DNA from: SAR202 cluster bacterium bin22
GTDB taxonomy: Bacteria > Chloroflexota > Dehalococcoidia > Lucifugimonadales > UBA3495
Assembly: GCA_002238505.1 (NCBI GenBank)
Contig: MPMM01000007.1
Location: forward strand, 78,906-142,905
Reading direction: 5' to 3'
DNA length: 64,000 nucleotides
Every line of letters begins with the position of its first letter. Position 1 is the first letter of the stretch. Below the pieces are notes generated by a model that worked only from the letters and a program-made list of their open reading frames with translations, was not told the origin of the DNA and searched no databases. The position numbers and the translations under genes were made by a program. This document shows, in pieces, positions 1 through 8,283 of the stretch.

Positions 1-620
1 TTTCCGGGGCAGCGGATGACTTCGTCGGGGGTTACGGCGTAGTCCAGGGGGACGTCGTGGTCGGTGCGGGGCAGGTCCTCGGCCAGCAGTTGCATGGGGT
101 GGATGGTGGTAATCACGGGAATGTCGGGCGTGACGATGCCGGCCGCCGTGGCCAGGCCGTACTCCAGGTCGGCGTAGCCCCCGCCCTTGCCTACCCTGAC
201 TCCGTCCCGATTCACCGCCACTGACCCGGATATGACCAGGTCCACCTGCTTCATCTCTTCCACGAATACGGGGCGGCCGTGGCGGAATGCCCCGCTGATG
301 GTGGAACCCTGGGCCGGGGTGCAGGCCATTACCGAGGGGTCCAGTTCCACGAAGCATTTTTCATCCCGCAGGCGGGGTACGGCCATATAGAGCAGCTTGC
401 CCTCTTCCAGCGCCTGTTGCCGCAGGGGCCGCTGGGCCTTGTCCGGGTTGCTCTTGATTACCCTGGCCCGCTGCCAGACCTCCAGGTCGAAGACCCGCTC
501 GGCGGCCTCCTTTGACCCGTAGAAGTCCGGAATCTTGTCGTGGACCGTCCGGCCGCGAACCACTTTGGCCTGCTCCAGGGCTGTCCAGACTTCCTCACGA
601 ATGGCGAACTTGTCCCGCAT
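1..620 (-). CDS. 5-formyltetrahydrofolate cyclo-ligase-like protein (3' end outside window)
   Basis: Open frame on the minus strand from an ATG at 620 to the window edge, about 206 codons without a stop; its C-terminus is missing. The protein begins MRDKFAIREEVW and contains a VGKGGGYADLEYGL segment, the glycine-rich signature of the 5-formyltetrahydrofolate cyclo-ligase (MTHFS) fold, which in the family binds ATP and 5-formyl-THF to make 5,10-methenyl-THF. AAGGAG lies a few bases before the ATG. The long N-terminus before the signature resembles MTHFS-domain proteins rather than short YgfA, so the true substrate is uncertain. It is the last visible gene of a minus-strand run containing a hydrolase, a ferredoxin and a P450. 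Confidence 0.8.
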   Translation of the reverse strand, partial: MRDKFAIREEVWTALEQAKVVRGRTVHDKIPDFYGSKEAAERVFDLEVWQRARVIKSNPDKAQRPLRQQALEEGKLLYMAVPRLRDEKCFVELDPSVMACTPAQGSTISGAFRHGRPVFVEEMKQVDLVISGSVAVNRDGVRVGKGGGYADLEYGLATAAGIVTPDIPVITTIHPMQLLAEDLPRTDHDVPLDYAVTPDEVIRCPG

Positions 621-632
621 ACTTCTCCTTCA

Positions 633-752
633 ATTTACATTGATGAACAGGATGAACAGGATCTGGTTGTAACTGGTACGGATTTCTGGGATCCCGAAAC
701 TCTCTACTGGAGACCAATCCAATCCTGTTCATCCTGTCTATCCATGTTTGAG
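633..752. repeat. Period-9 inverted-repeat element, copy 1
   Basis: The left arm at about 638-663 carries two tandem copies of the 9-mer GATGAACAG. The right arm at about 721-748 is its inverted counterpart (ATCCTGTTCATCCTGTC). The arms flank about 60 bp of unrelated sequence. Similar elements occur near 18.7, 23.1, 27.9 and 38.6 kb. All are intergenic. Confidence 0.75.
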
Positions 753-757
753 TTTAG

Positions 758-2041
758 CTAAATGGCCCTGACATACTCGGCGAAGCTGGAAACCTGGGGC
801 TGACCGGCCATGTCGATCAGGATGTGCTGGCTTTCCATGGGTTTGTCGTTGAGCCGGTCCAGCAGCCAGTCGGCAATCAGGGTCTGGGGATTGGGCCCCA
901 GGTCCGACGACGAGGAGCCGCCAAGGCCGTGGTCGGCCCCTTCGAAGAGGACCAGCTGTTTGGGACCGGCAATGGAATCCATCAGGTCGTAGGTGCACTC
1001 GATGGGGCTGAGGTGGTCGTCTTCCCCGGCCACGGCCAGGTAAGGACAGGTGACCGTCTCGCCCACGCCCTCCAGGCTCATCGTCTGGGCGAACCGGTCA
1101 AATTCGTCCTCGTCTTCGTAGCCTGCCATGTACATGAACCGCAGCTTGAAGGTGGGAGAAGCCAGGTTGAAGATGGTGTTCATGCCCGGCTCGTGGCAAA
1201 CGGCCTGCACGGCGCAGCCCTTGAGGCGGTCGTCTATGGATGCCACCTGGGTTCCCCAGAAGGAGCCCATGCTGGTGCCCTTGATGGCGATGCGGTCTGG
1301 GTCCAGTTCAGGCTGGGCGCGCATCCAGTCCAGGACGGCGCGGCCGGCCTCCTTCCAGTTGGTGGCGGTGACGTGGATGCCCCGCTGCAGGGCTTCCTTC
1401 TGGCCGGGGCCGTCGATGGACAGCACGGCAACGCCCCGTTCCAGCAGGCGGTCGCCATACAGGGCCACGCCCGTCTCCTTGAAGCTGTCCATGCCGGGGA
1501 TGCTCATAACACAGGGCAGCCTGCCCCGGTTGCCGTTGGTCGAGGCCTGGTTGAAGGGGACGTTGGGCAGGTGCAGCCAGGCCGGTATGGCGCTGTCCTG
1601 GAAGGGAATGTCCACCCGCCGGATCTCGTGGTTGGCGTACTGGGTGTATTTGGTATAGCACTCCACCTTCTTGTCGCCCAGCCGTTCGTTCTCCGGGGTG
1701 TGGGCGAAGATGGGCCACTGGGCGCTGCCGTACAGGAGGGAGGCGATGAAGTAGCTTTCGCCGGCGGCAACCGGGTGCCCCTCGGCCTCGTGCTGGCGAG
1801 CCTTGTTCTCACGCCGGACCGCGGCCCGCCGGAATTCGCGGCTGGCATCGTTGAACCTCTTGGTGCGGGCCCGTACTCCGTTGAAGTCAGCAGCGGCCTC
1901 GGGGCCGCAGGGGCCCATGGTATAGCCGATGCGCCGCTGGTCCCACTCGATTCCCACGGTCTGGACCACCACGTCCAGGAGCCAGCGCTGGTCCTGCCAG
2001 CGCTTCATTCGTCGTTCGATTGCGGCTTCCATAGCAGGCAT
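758..2041 (-). CDS. alpha/beta hydrolase, FrsA/dienelactone-hydrolase-like
   Basis: 427 residues. A helical N-terminal cap region of about 150 residues is followed by an alpha/beta hydrolase core. The nucleophile elbow is GTSMGS with Ser257, and the likely acid and base are Asp341 or Asp342 (GEDDHLSP) and His371 (GADHG). This architecture matches esterase FrsA / DUF1100-type and 2,6-dihydroxypseudooxynicotine-hydrolase-like enzymes, which cleave esters or C-C bonds; no substrate can be read from the sequence. No signal peptide is seen, so it is probably cytoplasmic. The ATG at 2041 is preceded by GGAGA at good spacing. It lies downstream of the ferredoxin and P450 on the same strand and may act on the oxidised product. 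Confidence 0.85.
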   Translation of the reverse strand: MPAMEAAIERRMKRWQDQRWLLDVVVQTVGIEWDQRRIGYTMGPCGPEAAADFNGVRARTKRFNDASREFRRAAVRRENKARQHEAEGHPVAAGESYFIASLLYGSAQWPIFAHTPENERLGDKKVECYTKYTQYANHEIRRVDIPFQDSAIPAWLHLPNVPFNQASTNGNRGRLPCVMSIPGMDSFKETGVALYGDRLLERGVAVLSIDGPGQKEALQRGIHVTATNWKEAGRAVLDWMRAQPELDPDRIAIKGTSMGSFWGTQVASIDDRLKGCAVQAVCHEPGMNTIFNLASPTFKLRFMYMAGYEDEDEFDRFAQTMSLEGVGETVTCPYLAVAGEDDHLSPIECTYDLMDSIAGPKQLVLFEGADHGLGGSSSSDLGPNPQTLIADWLLDRLNDKPMESQHILIDMAGQPQVSSFAEYVRAI

Positions 2042-2131
2042 AGTTCAGTTCTCCCTGGCACAGAGTCGCCACCAATTATAGCCTTACCGGTCAATGGGAT
2101 GGGCAGTCATACAGGTTGAATTGATGTGGGA

Positions 2132-2168
2132 CATAAAGAACCAGGGCGGGCCAAAAAACCCGCCCTGG
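2132..2168 (-). terminator. Rho-independent terminator behind the ferredoxin gene
   Basis: A 10-bp stem (CCAGGGCGGG at 2141-2150 pairing with 2159-2168) has an A-rich loop. Read on the minus strand it is followed by TTCTTTAT. It would end the P450-ferredoxin transcript before the hydrolase gene. Confidence 0.7.
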
Positions 2169-2205
2169 ATGATCGGTTTCCGAATTGCCGGACTCCGTGT
2201 TCCGG

Positions 2206-2436
2206 CTAGGGAAAGAGCCTCTCTCCCGTTTCTGCGTCCTCGATGGTGATGGCGCTTACGGGGCAGTTGTCGGCTGCCTCCAGCACCTGGGCCAGCGGGT
2301 CTCCCTGGGGGTTGACCGCCTCGGACTGGCGCTCCCCGTTGAGGGCGAAGGTGTTGGTGGCGAAAGACTCGCACATGGCGTTGCCCACGCATACATCGTG
2401 GTCAACGGTAATCTTCAGCTTGCGTTCCTGGGCCAT
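2206..2436 (-). CDS. 3Fe-4S ferredoxin of the P450-partner type
   Basis: 76 residues. Cysteines lie in CVGNAMC and in a later CPVSAI, the three-cysteine pattern of single-cluster [3Fe-4S] ferredoxins (the position of the fourth cysteine of a 4Fe-4S cluster is not cysteine). Such ferredoxins are the usual electron donors to bacterial class I P450s. The P450 gene lies directly upstream on the same strand (2574-3800), which supports a functional pair. No ferredoxin reductase is seen nearby. The ATG at 2436 has GGAGG at suitable distance. The protein is small, acidic and soluble. Confidence 0.92.
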   Translation of the reverse strand: MAQERKLKITVDHDVCVGNAMCESFATNTFALNGERQSEAVNPQGDPLAQVLEAADNCPVSAITIEDAETGERLFP

Positions 2437-2490
2437 GGTTGTGGTTCCTCCCCTGGTGATGGCGCCTCATTCGGTTGACTATTGTTTGTC

Positions 2491-2553
2491 CCGTTCACCC
2501 TAAGCCTGTCGAAGGGTCGCCCGTTGTGGTTCGACCAGCTCACCACGAACGGG
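2491..2553. repeat. Palindromic repeat, CGAACGGG/CCCGTTC family, copy 1
   Basis: An imperfect inverted repeat runs from CCGTTCACCCTAAGCCTGTC to CAGCTCACCACGAACGGG between the P450 and ferredoxin genes. Related copies lie at 12.8, 12.9, 59.3 and 60.4 kb. It could form a long hairpin inside the P450-ferredoxin mRNA. Confidence 0.8.
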
Positions 2554-2573
2554 ACTCCCTCCATATTTTGCTC

Positions 2574-3800
2574 CTAGTTCCAGGTGATTGGCAGCGACTT
2601 CAAAGACCGGAAGGTAATGCTGGGCTGGTACTCAAGCTGGTCCTCGGTGGTGTCGAGGTGCAGGGACTCGAAGCGCTCAGCGAAGGCCTTGAAGGCTTCC
2701 TGACCTTCCACCCGCACCAGGGTGGCGCCCAGGCAGTGGTGAATGCCCGCCCCGAAGGCCACGTGGGGATTTGGCCAGCGGGTGATGTCGAACTGGTCAG
2801 GATTCTCGAACTTGCGGGGGTCACGGTTGGCCGAGGAAATGAACCAGCGGATGCGGTCTTCCTTCTTAATCACCTTGTCCCGCAGTTCTACGTCCTCGGA
2901 GGCAATGCGGGTGATGGACTTGACCGATGAATCGTGGCGCAGGCACTCCTCGTTGGCCTTGACGTACATGCCCTCGATGTCGCTCCGCAGCAGATCATAC
3001 TGGTCCGGATTGCGGATGAAGGACAGGATGCCGTTGCACAGCAGGTTGATGGTGGTCTCGTGGCCGGCCAGCAGCAGCAGGGAGGAGTTGGAGATCACCT
3101 GGTCGCGACTGAACACACCCTCCCGCTCACCCTGGGCCAGGACGGAAATGAAGTCGTCCTCGGGGTCAACGATGCGTTTCTCCACCAGAGGAGTAACGTA
3201 TTCAATCATCTCGCGAATGCCCTCGGAGAAGTTCTGCATGCGCCAGGGTTCGCCGCGACCCACGTACAGGAGTTTTTCAGCCACCTCGCGGATGTGAGGG
3301 CGGTCCTGCTTGGGCACGCCCATCATTTCAGCGATGATGAGCAAGGGCAGAGGGGTCGCAAAATCGCGCATTACGTCCATGCTGCCCCGTTCCTCGGCCT
3401 CGTCCAGCAGGTCCTTGATAACGTCCTTGATCATTGGCCGCCACTCTTCCATGGAGCGGGGAGTGAAGTAGCCGTGGACCACCTTGCGCATGTCCAGGTG
3501 ATCCGGACGGTCGTGCTGGATGAACTGGCGGGACTGGTATTCGCGCACGAACTCGTACAGCCCCAGGTCGGAGTCGTAGATGGTTGGGTAAGGAGGCCGG
3601 GGGTCGTTCTTGAACACCGCCGACGAGAATAGTTCGTTGTGGCGGGTCAGCCAGACCAGGTCGTCGTGACGGGTGATGACCCACAACTGGTAGAGTTCGT
3701 TCCAGTGGACCGGGTCTTCCTCCCGCAGCTGGCCGTAATAGGAGTAGGGGTCGTTGAGCGCCTGGTCGGTGAACATGTCGTCGCTTACAGCAGTAACCAT
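2574..3800 (-). CDS. cytochrome P450 (class I bacterial type)
   Basis: 408 residues from the ATG at 3800; a longer TTG-start frame to 3839 is possible, but AAGGA and GGTGG precede the ATG. It has all the P450 landmarks: I-helix AGHETT at 245-250, ExxR as ECLR at 285-288, and the heme loop FGAGIHHCLG with thiolate ligand Cys356. There is no membrane anchor, as expected for a soluble bacterial P450. It would hydroxylate a small organic substrate with electrons from the ferredoxin encoded next to it. The substrate is unknown; family assignment within the CYPs would need a search. Confidence 0.95.
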   Translation of the reverse strand: MVTAVSDDMFTDQALNDPYSYYGQLREEDPVHWNELYQLWVITRHDDLVWLTRHNELFSSAVFKNDPRPPYPTIYDSDLGLYEFVREYQSRQFIQHDRPDHLDMRKVVHGYFTPRSMEEWRPMIKDVIKDLLDEAEERGSMDVMRDFATPLPLLIIAEMMGVPKQDRPHIREVAEKLLYVGRGEPWRMQNFSEGIREMIEYVTPLVEKRIVDPEDDFISVLAQGEREGVFSRDQVISNSSLLLLAGHETTINLLCNGILSFIRNPDQYDLLRSDIEGMYVKANEECLRHDSSVKSITRIASEDVELRDKVIKKEDRIRWFISSANRDPRKFENPDQFDITRWPNPHVAFGAGIHHCLGATLVRVEGQEAFKAFAERFESLHLDTTEDQLEYQPSITFRSLKSLPITWN

Positions 3801-4288
3801 ATCGCCACCATTCCTTAATAGCGTTACGAAATTTGTCAACCAGTGTACCCGAAGGATATCGAAATCACTGGAGATCTGCCTTTAGTGGATTCTATCAATG
3901 TATTCAGTTGCAGGTCAAGGAGGGGCACACCTTGCAGCGTAGCCTTCCAGGTGGCCGAGGTGCCCGCGGGCCTTTCCCGAAAGGCCGCAGCCAGGGGCCT
4001 TTCCTGCTGTCCCGAAACCGGACCGCCTGGATACGAACGCTGCCCGGGCCAGCAGCACGATATTCGCGATTGACCCTTTTGTGGAAGATACATAACCCAA
4101 AGGTCCAGGGCCAGGCGCCGGACAATCGCAGCTTGCGGCAGGGGATTAAAGTCTTGACCGACCATCCGCGTGCCGGGAGAAAAAATTATTCTTCCCCTTA
4201 TTTGCGACCATTTCCGCTCACTCTGTAGCTGCGATGTGATGGGCCGTGGGCGTTGCTGGCAGCATTTTCACCTAACCCCGGGACACCT
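3801..4288. other. Intergenic stretch of about 490 bp
   Basis: No convincing gene is seen. Short frames on both strands lack ribosome binding sites and recognisable protein patterns. A GC-rich hairpin (GCGGGCCTTTC pairing with GAAAGGCCGC, about 3966-3990) and other short inverted repeats are present. It separates the P450 from the 3' end of the radical SAM gene. Confidence 0.5.
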
Positions 4289-5620
4289 TCAGGCCGGGTG
4301 CCCGGGTGTGCCTCTGAGGGAACAGCCGTTGCAGGACGATGCCAGGCCACAGGGAGCGCCGCCAGCGGTACTGGCTGGCAGGGGCCCCGATGGCGACGTT
4401 TCCCTGGCGCCTTCGGGGAATAGCTCCAGCCTCAGCTGCTTGCCCGAGGGCGGACGCTGGCCAGGGAAGACTACGAAGGGCCAGGCCCGCTTGCGCACCA
4501 CGCCCATGGCCGTCAGGTCGCGCCAGTTGTCGATGCCGTGGTGGCGGCGGTTGTCCAGGATTCGCTGGGCCGAGGTGGGTCCCAGGCCGGGGACCCGCAG
4601 CAACTGCTGGTGGTTGGCGGTGTTCAGGTCCACCGGAAAGGCGTCCAGGTTCTCCAGCGCGATTGCCGTCTTGGGATCCTGGTCCAGGGGCAAAAAGCCG
4701 CCGCCGTCGAAGGCCAGGTCCAGTTCGTCGCTGGTGTACTGGTAGATACGCTTGAGCCAGTCCATCTGGTAGAGGCGGTGCTCCCGCAGGGGAGGCACGG
4801 GGGGCTTTTCCTCCAGGGGAGTGTCGGAGGCCGGCCGGAAGGCGGCGTAATAGACCCGCTTCAGGTTCCAGTCGCCATAGAGTTGATCAACCCGCTGGAA
4901 AATGTCGGCGTCGGACTCATCTGCGGCGCCGACCACGAGCTGGGTGGCCTGGCCCACCGCGCCGCCGGTGGCGGACCGGTTCAGCCCGTTAATCCAGGAC
5001 ATGGGGGTCAGGATGCCGTTCTCAAAGTCCTTGTGGGGACTGATGCGCTTCATGGCCTCGGCGGTGGGCGTTTCGATGTTCACCGACAGGCGGGTACCCA
5101 GGCGGTGGGCGGCTTCCACGTACTGGTACTCGGCGCCGGGCATAACCTTGAGGTGGACATACCCCCGGAAGTTGTGCTTGCGGCGGAGGACCTCAACCAC
5201 TTTGACCATGCGCTCGGTGGTCTTGCTGCCGCTGCCGGCGATGCCGGAACTGAGAAACAGGCCCGCGACGGTGTGGCGGCGGTGCAGTTCCATGAAGGCA
5301 TCGGCAAGCTCGTCCACCTTGAAGGCGTAGCGCTTGCGGGGGACGTAGATGCTGTTGGGGCAGTAGGCGCAGTCCATCATGCAGAAGTCGGTGAACATAA
5401 CCCGCATCAGGTTGATGAACTTGCCGTTGGGCATGGCGGCCCGGTACACACCGGCCAGGGGACGCTTTTCGGGAGCGGAGTAGGGGCCGGTTACGCCCTT
5501 GCCGGCCCACTTGCTCTGGCTGCCGGAGCGGGCCTGGGACGGGGCCAGGACATCGTCGCCGGCCATACCGCCAAGGATCCGGATTTTCTCGTAAACATCG
5601 GGGGTGCGCTTGATGAGCAT
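4289..5620 (-). CDS. radical SAM protein with helix-hairpin-helix, putative DNA modification/repair family
   Basis: 443 residues. The radical SAM cluster motif is CMMDCAYC (Cys80, Cys84, Cys87). A C-terminal helix-hairpin-helix domain at about 332-378 (VPGLGPTSAQRIL) suggests DNA binding. This order matches the putative DNA modification/repair radical SAM family (TIGR03916-like), whose genes are usually paired with a uracil-DNA-glycosylase-like partner; no partner is seen here. The last 50 residues form a Pro/Gly-rich tail with three cysteines (424, 430, 433), which could hold metal. The start has GGAGG seven bases upstream. A LexA-like palindrome overlaps the promoter (see 5640-5663). Confidence 0.88.
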   Translation of the reverse strand: MLIKRTPDVYEKIRILGGMAGDDVLAPSQARSGSQSKWAGKGVTGPYSAPEKRPLAGVYRAAMPNGKFINLMRVMFTDFCMMDCAYCPNSIYVPRKRYAFKVDELADAFMELHRRHTVAGLFLSSGIAGSGSKTTERMVKVVEVLRRKHNFRGYVHLKVMPGAEYQYVEAAHRLGTRLSVNIETPTAEAMKRISPHKDFENGILTPMSWINGLNRSATGGAVGQATQLVVGAADESDADIFQRVDQLYGDWNLKRVYYAAFRPASDTPLEEKPPVPPLREHRLYQMDWLKRIYQYTSDELDLAFDGGGFLPLDQDPKTAIALENLDAFPVDLNTANHQQLLRVPGLGPTSAQRILDNRRHHGIDNWRDLTAMGVVRKRAWPFVVFPGQRPPSGKQLRLELFPEGARETSPSGPLPASTAGGAPCGLASSCNGCSLRGTPGHPA

Positions 5621-5639
5621 GTGCCAACCTCCACAAATA

Positions 5640-5663
5640 AGTATAAGAACAACAGTTCTTATA
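5640..5663 (-). promoter_or_regulatory. Promoter -10 overlapped by a LexA-like operator
   Basis: A perfect inverted repeat has 9-bp arms around a 4-base centre (5642-5650, 5651-5654, 5655-5663). Its core is GAAC-N4-GTTC, the form of the Gram-positive LexA (SOS) box. On the minus strand it overlaps TATACT, a good -10 about 20 bp before the radical SAM start codon. A repressor bound here would block transcription of the repair-type gene. LexA itself is not in the window. Confidence 0.6.
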
Positions 5664-5785
5664 AGGTTGACAGTGGGTCATCCAGAGTGTCAAGGGGTTG
5701 GGGGAAGTGGTTTGATTTTCTTGCTGACTGCGAAAGGGTTGTGGTTCTGTAGGGAGCAATCTAGCCCCAAATGGCTACCAGAGAA

Positions 5786-6499
5786 TTAACCGATAACGGG
5801 ACCAATTGGGTTATCGTGAATCAGGTCTAAGGCGTGTCGAATATCCCAAGCACACGCCAGCCCAGGGTTGGATGCTACGAACATGCCGGTGTCCGTACCG
5901 TCCGCCAGAAATACCGGCTCCTTAAGAGGTTGGTAAGCGGTCACGACACCGCCCACACGAACCTCTTTAGGGTCATCAAGAACGAAACAAAGGGGCGAGC
6001 CAGAGAAACCTGGATGGACGTGACCGTCAATCCACATAGGATAACTGTCACCTACTGAAAGCGATGACAGACGCGCATACTTTACCAAAGGGACAGGCAA
6101 ACCATGATGGAGGTGAAAGCCAACTGTGGGGTCGAGTCCATCAGGAAAGCCTAGGAACATAACCTCTTGGCCGAGAATAGCCCCTGCAGTTCCGGTTGGA
6201 AATGGGAAGCGGTTCTCGTTAGGAACAATGCTCTTATGCAACGCCAAGACCGATATGTCGATATTGCCGTTCCCATGTCCCACTATCTCTGCTAAGTAAG
6301 TTTCCCAATTACCACTCCGCATCACCTGAACGCCGGCGTCATCTAGGTGCTCAGCAACATGGCGCGCCGTGACCACATACTCTCGATTGTCCAAGTCGAT
6401 CGCGAACGCTGTTCCTGGTACCGCTTGGCCGGTTGAAGACTTAATCACTCGAATGTAAAAGACGCGGTAGAGGACATTGGTTGTCGGGTATAAGGGCAT
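5786..6499 (-). CDS. trypsin-like serine protease
   Basis: 237 residues from the ATG at 6499 (GGAAGAG upstream); a TTG at 6559 would add 20 residues. The catalytic triad is visible: His47 (TARHV), Asp81 (NIDISVLAL) and Ser166 (GFSGSP). There is no PDZ domain, membrane segment or signal peptide, unlike HtrA/DegP, so this is a compact cytoplasmic or housekeeping-type S1/DegP-like peptidase domain of the kind often found in accessory regions. The gene is visibly A/T-richer than its neighbours, which suggests acquisition. The target is unknown. Confidence 0.8.
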   Translation of the reverse strand: MPLYPTTNVLYRVFYIRVIKSSTGQAVPGTAFAIDLDNREYVVTARHVAEHLDDAGVQVMRSGNWETYLAEIVGHGNGNIDISVLALHKSIVPNENRFPFPTGTAGAILGQEVMFLGFPDGLDPTVGFHLHHGLPVPLVKYARLSSLSVGDSYPMWIDGHVHPGFSGSPLCFVLDDPKEVRVGGVVTAYQPLKEPVFLADGTDTGMFVASNPGLACAWDIRHALDLIHDNPIGPVIG

Positions 6500-6603
6500 T
6501 AGGACTCTTCCGAAACGAAGGCTGGATGCGAAACTACGGAATGAGTTTCTGCCCCGCAACAGGGCATTCAGAGCCTCGAGTTTTCTCGAGGGGTTTCTTA
6601 GCT

Positions 6604-7602
6604 CTACTCCCCGAACACCATTACCGCGTCGGCGAGGCAGACCAGTTCACCCCGCTGGTTGATGCCCCTTACCCGGCACTCCACCAGGCCTTGTCCGCCC
6701 TCTTCCCGCTTGCCGGTGATTTCGCCGCCGAAGGTGACGGTGTCGCCGGAGCGGAAGGGCGTAATGGCCCGCATCAGCAGGCTGCCGCCGTTGTAGAAAG
6801 CCTTCAGGGGAAAGGACAGTTGCAGCATCTGGTCCACGTAGGACATGGTGGCCGGGCCGGCATTGACGGTGCCGCCAAAAATGTTCTGGCGGGCGAACTC
6901 CTCGTCGTTGTGGATGTTGCTCTCGCTGGGTTTGCCCGCCAGCCGGAACTCGCTCTTGCGGTTGATGATTTCCTGGCTCTCGGTGATGGCCAGTTCGGCC
7001 AGGGGGTCTTCAACCCTGACCGAGTCAAAGGTGAGCAGGGAGGAGGGCGCCGGCTTCAGGTCGGGAGTTTCCGACCGGGGTAGCTCGGCGGTGACCTCGT
7101 CGCGGGGCACCGACCGCTGGCCGTGGGCATACTGGAAAATGCAGGTATAGTCGTATCGGCCCACGGGCTCGCCGCGCTGGTTCTTGGCCTCGATGCGGAA
7201 AGTTACGAATTTGCTGCCCCGGCGTTCGTACTTCTCCAGAACCCGTCCCACGCCGGTGATGGTGTCGCCGACAAGGGCGGGACGGAACCAGCGGGCCTCG
7301 CACTTGGCGAAGGGAGTCTGGCGGCGGGCGGTTTTTGAATGCTCGAGGGCGATGAAGCCGTTGTTCTCGGCGATTTCGGGCCGCAGCAGGGGGGCGTAGG
7401 ATACGGCCATGGTGGGCATGGGTACCGGGCTGCCGACGTATTCGTCGCTGCCGTTGCCCAGCCGGTAGCGGGGGTCGGGGTTCTGGGCGATTTCGGCGTA
7501 TTCGGCTATCTGCTCGGCGGTGATGGTCACGACCGTGGGTTGGGCGGCCTGCCCCGGCTCCACGGCGTCATAGTCCCACAGGCGTTCGGTAATCTCTACC
7601 AT
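6604..7602 (-). CDS. MaoC-like double-hotdog hydratase/dehydratase
   Basis: 332 residues from the ATG at 7602, preceded by GAGGAA; a GTG 21 bases upstream is possible. The N-terminal half (about 15-150) resembles the FAS1-like/MaoC_dehydrat_N hotdog domain and the C-terminal half (about 190-330) a second MaoC hotdog with an FGGTVNAGP segment. Proteins of this build hydrate enoyl-CoA or mesaconyl/methylfumaryl-CoA thioesters in the cytoplasm. The substrate cannot be assigned. The enoyl-CoA hydratase and CoA-transferase elsewhere in the window fit a cell with much acyl-CoA metabolism. Confidence 0.8.
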   Translation of the reverse strand: MVEITERLWDYDAVEPGQAAQPTVVTITAEQIAEYAEIAQNPDPRYRLGNGSDEYVGSPVPMPTMAVSYAPLLRPEIAENNGFIALEHSKTARRQTPFAKCEARWFRPALVGDTITGVGRVLEKYERRGSKFVTFRIEAKNQRGEPVGRYDYTCIFQYAHGQRSVPRDEVTAELPRSETPDLKPAPSSLLTFDSVRVEDPLAELAITESQEIINRKSEFRLAGKPSESNIHNDEEFARQNIFGGTVNAGPATMSYVDQMLQLSFPLKAFYNGGSLLMRAITPFRSGDTVTFGGEITGKREEGGQGLVECRVRGINQRGELVCLADAVMVFGE

Positions 7603-7614
7603 GTTCTTCCTCTG

Positions 7615-7742
7615 TTTATCCACGAAGTGCCACGAAGGTTCACTAAAACGTCTTATCCACTGATTTTCGCGAATGGCTACTGATGGTCCCGTTCCCGGAA
7701 TATCGACAACAGTGGAGATTCGCGATTATTCGTGGACAGAGT
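7615..7742. repeat. TTCGTGG-type intergenic repeat, copy 1
   Basis: Begins TTATCCACGAAGTGCCACGAA and ends GATTATTCGTGGACAG, so the ends are roughly inverted copies. Related elements lie at 19815-19910 and 36958-37032. No gene is present. Confidence 0.6.
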
Positions 7743-7779
7743 CAGATTCGCGGGCCTTCGCGGATTGAGTTTCGGGCCG

Positions 7780-8175
7780 TTATGCGGCCGGTTGCACCAG
7801 TTCGATGAGTACGTCGTCGGGGCCCTCGATGTAGGCCAGCCTGGTGCCGCCCGTAACCTCGGTCAGGGGCAATACGACACGGATGCCGTCGGCTTCGAAC
7901 TTGGCCAGTTCAGCAGCGAGGTCGTCAACGTGGAAGCCGAAGTGTTCCAGGCCCAGGCGATTGAGTTCGGCCACCGCCGGCTCATCGGAGGAGCCCGCGG
8001 GCTTGGATGAGACGTTCAGCCGGGTGGGGCCGCCCACTTCCATGCCGATGGTGATGGTGCCGGGCATGACCTCACGCTCCGATACCTTCTTGGCCTCGAA
8101 GTACTTTTCGTACCAGGCGGCGGTGGCGTGGGGGTCGGCGGCGCGGATGTGGACGTGGTTGATGGCGTAAGGCAT
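7780..8175 (-). CDS. VOC family protein (glyoxalase/dioxygenase fold)
   Basis: 131 residues forming one vicinal-oxygen-chelate domain of two beta-alpha-beta-beta-beta modules. Likely metal ligands are His8 (NHVHIRA), a central His (EHFGFHV) and Glu near the C-terminus (VLIELVQP). Families with this pattern include lactoylglutathione lyase, extradiol dioxygenases and methylmalonyl-CoA epimerase. The reaction cannot be told from sequence. It sits about 110 bp from a second VOC gene on the same strand, so the two may be co-transcribed. Confidence 0.85.
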   Translation of the reverse strand: MPYAINHVHIRAADPHATAAWYEKYFEAKKVSEREVMPGTITIGMEVGGPTRLNVSSKPAGSSDEPAVAELNRLGLEHFGFHVDDLAAELAKFEADGIRVVLPLTEVTGGTRLAYIEGPDDVLIELVQPAA

Positions 8176-8283
8176 GGTTATTGCTCCTTGGCGTATTTGT
8201 GTGGAGGGAGTTCCCCTCGTTACTTACCGGCCACTTCTCTCGCGGAAATAAGTGAAGGCCGCGTACATTCGGCAGGGAAACCG

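Noticed and set aside
824..2119. Long plus-strand frame of 431 codons opposite the alpha/beta hydrolase
   Set aside because: It is the antisense of a clear hydrolase with an intact catalytic triad; its composition is typical of a GC-rich shadow frame.
4538..5752. Plus-strand frame of 404 codons opposite the radical SAM gene
   Set aside because: It has no ribosome site or recognisable domain and is antisense to a gene with the CxxxCxxC and HhH motifs.
6574..6591. Terminator between the MaoC and protease genes
   Set aside because: The CCTCGAG stem is only 7 bp and no U-tract follows on the minus strand.
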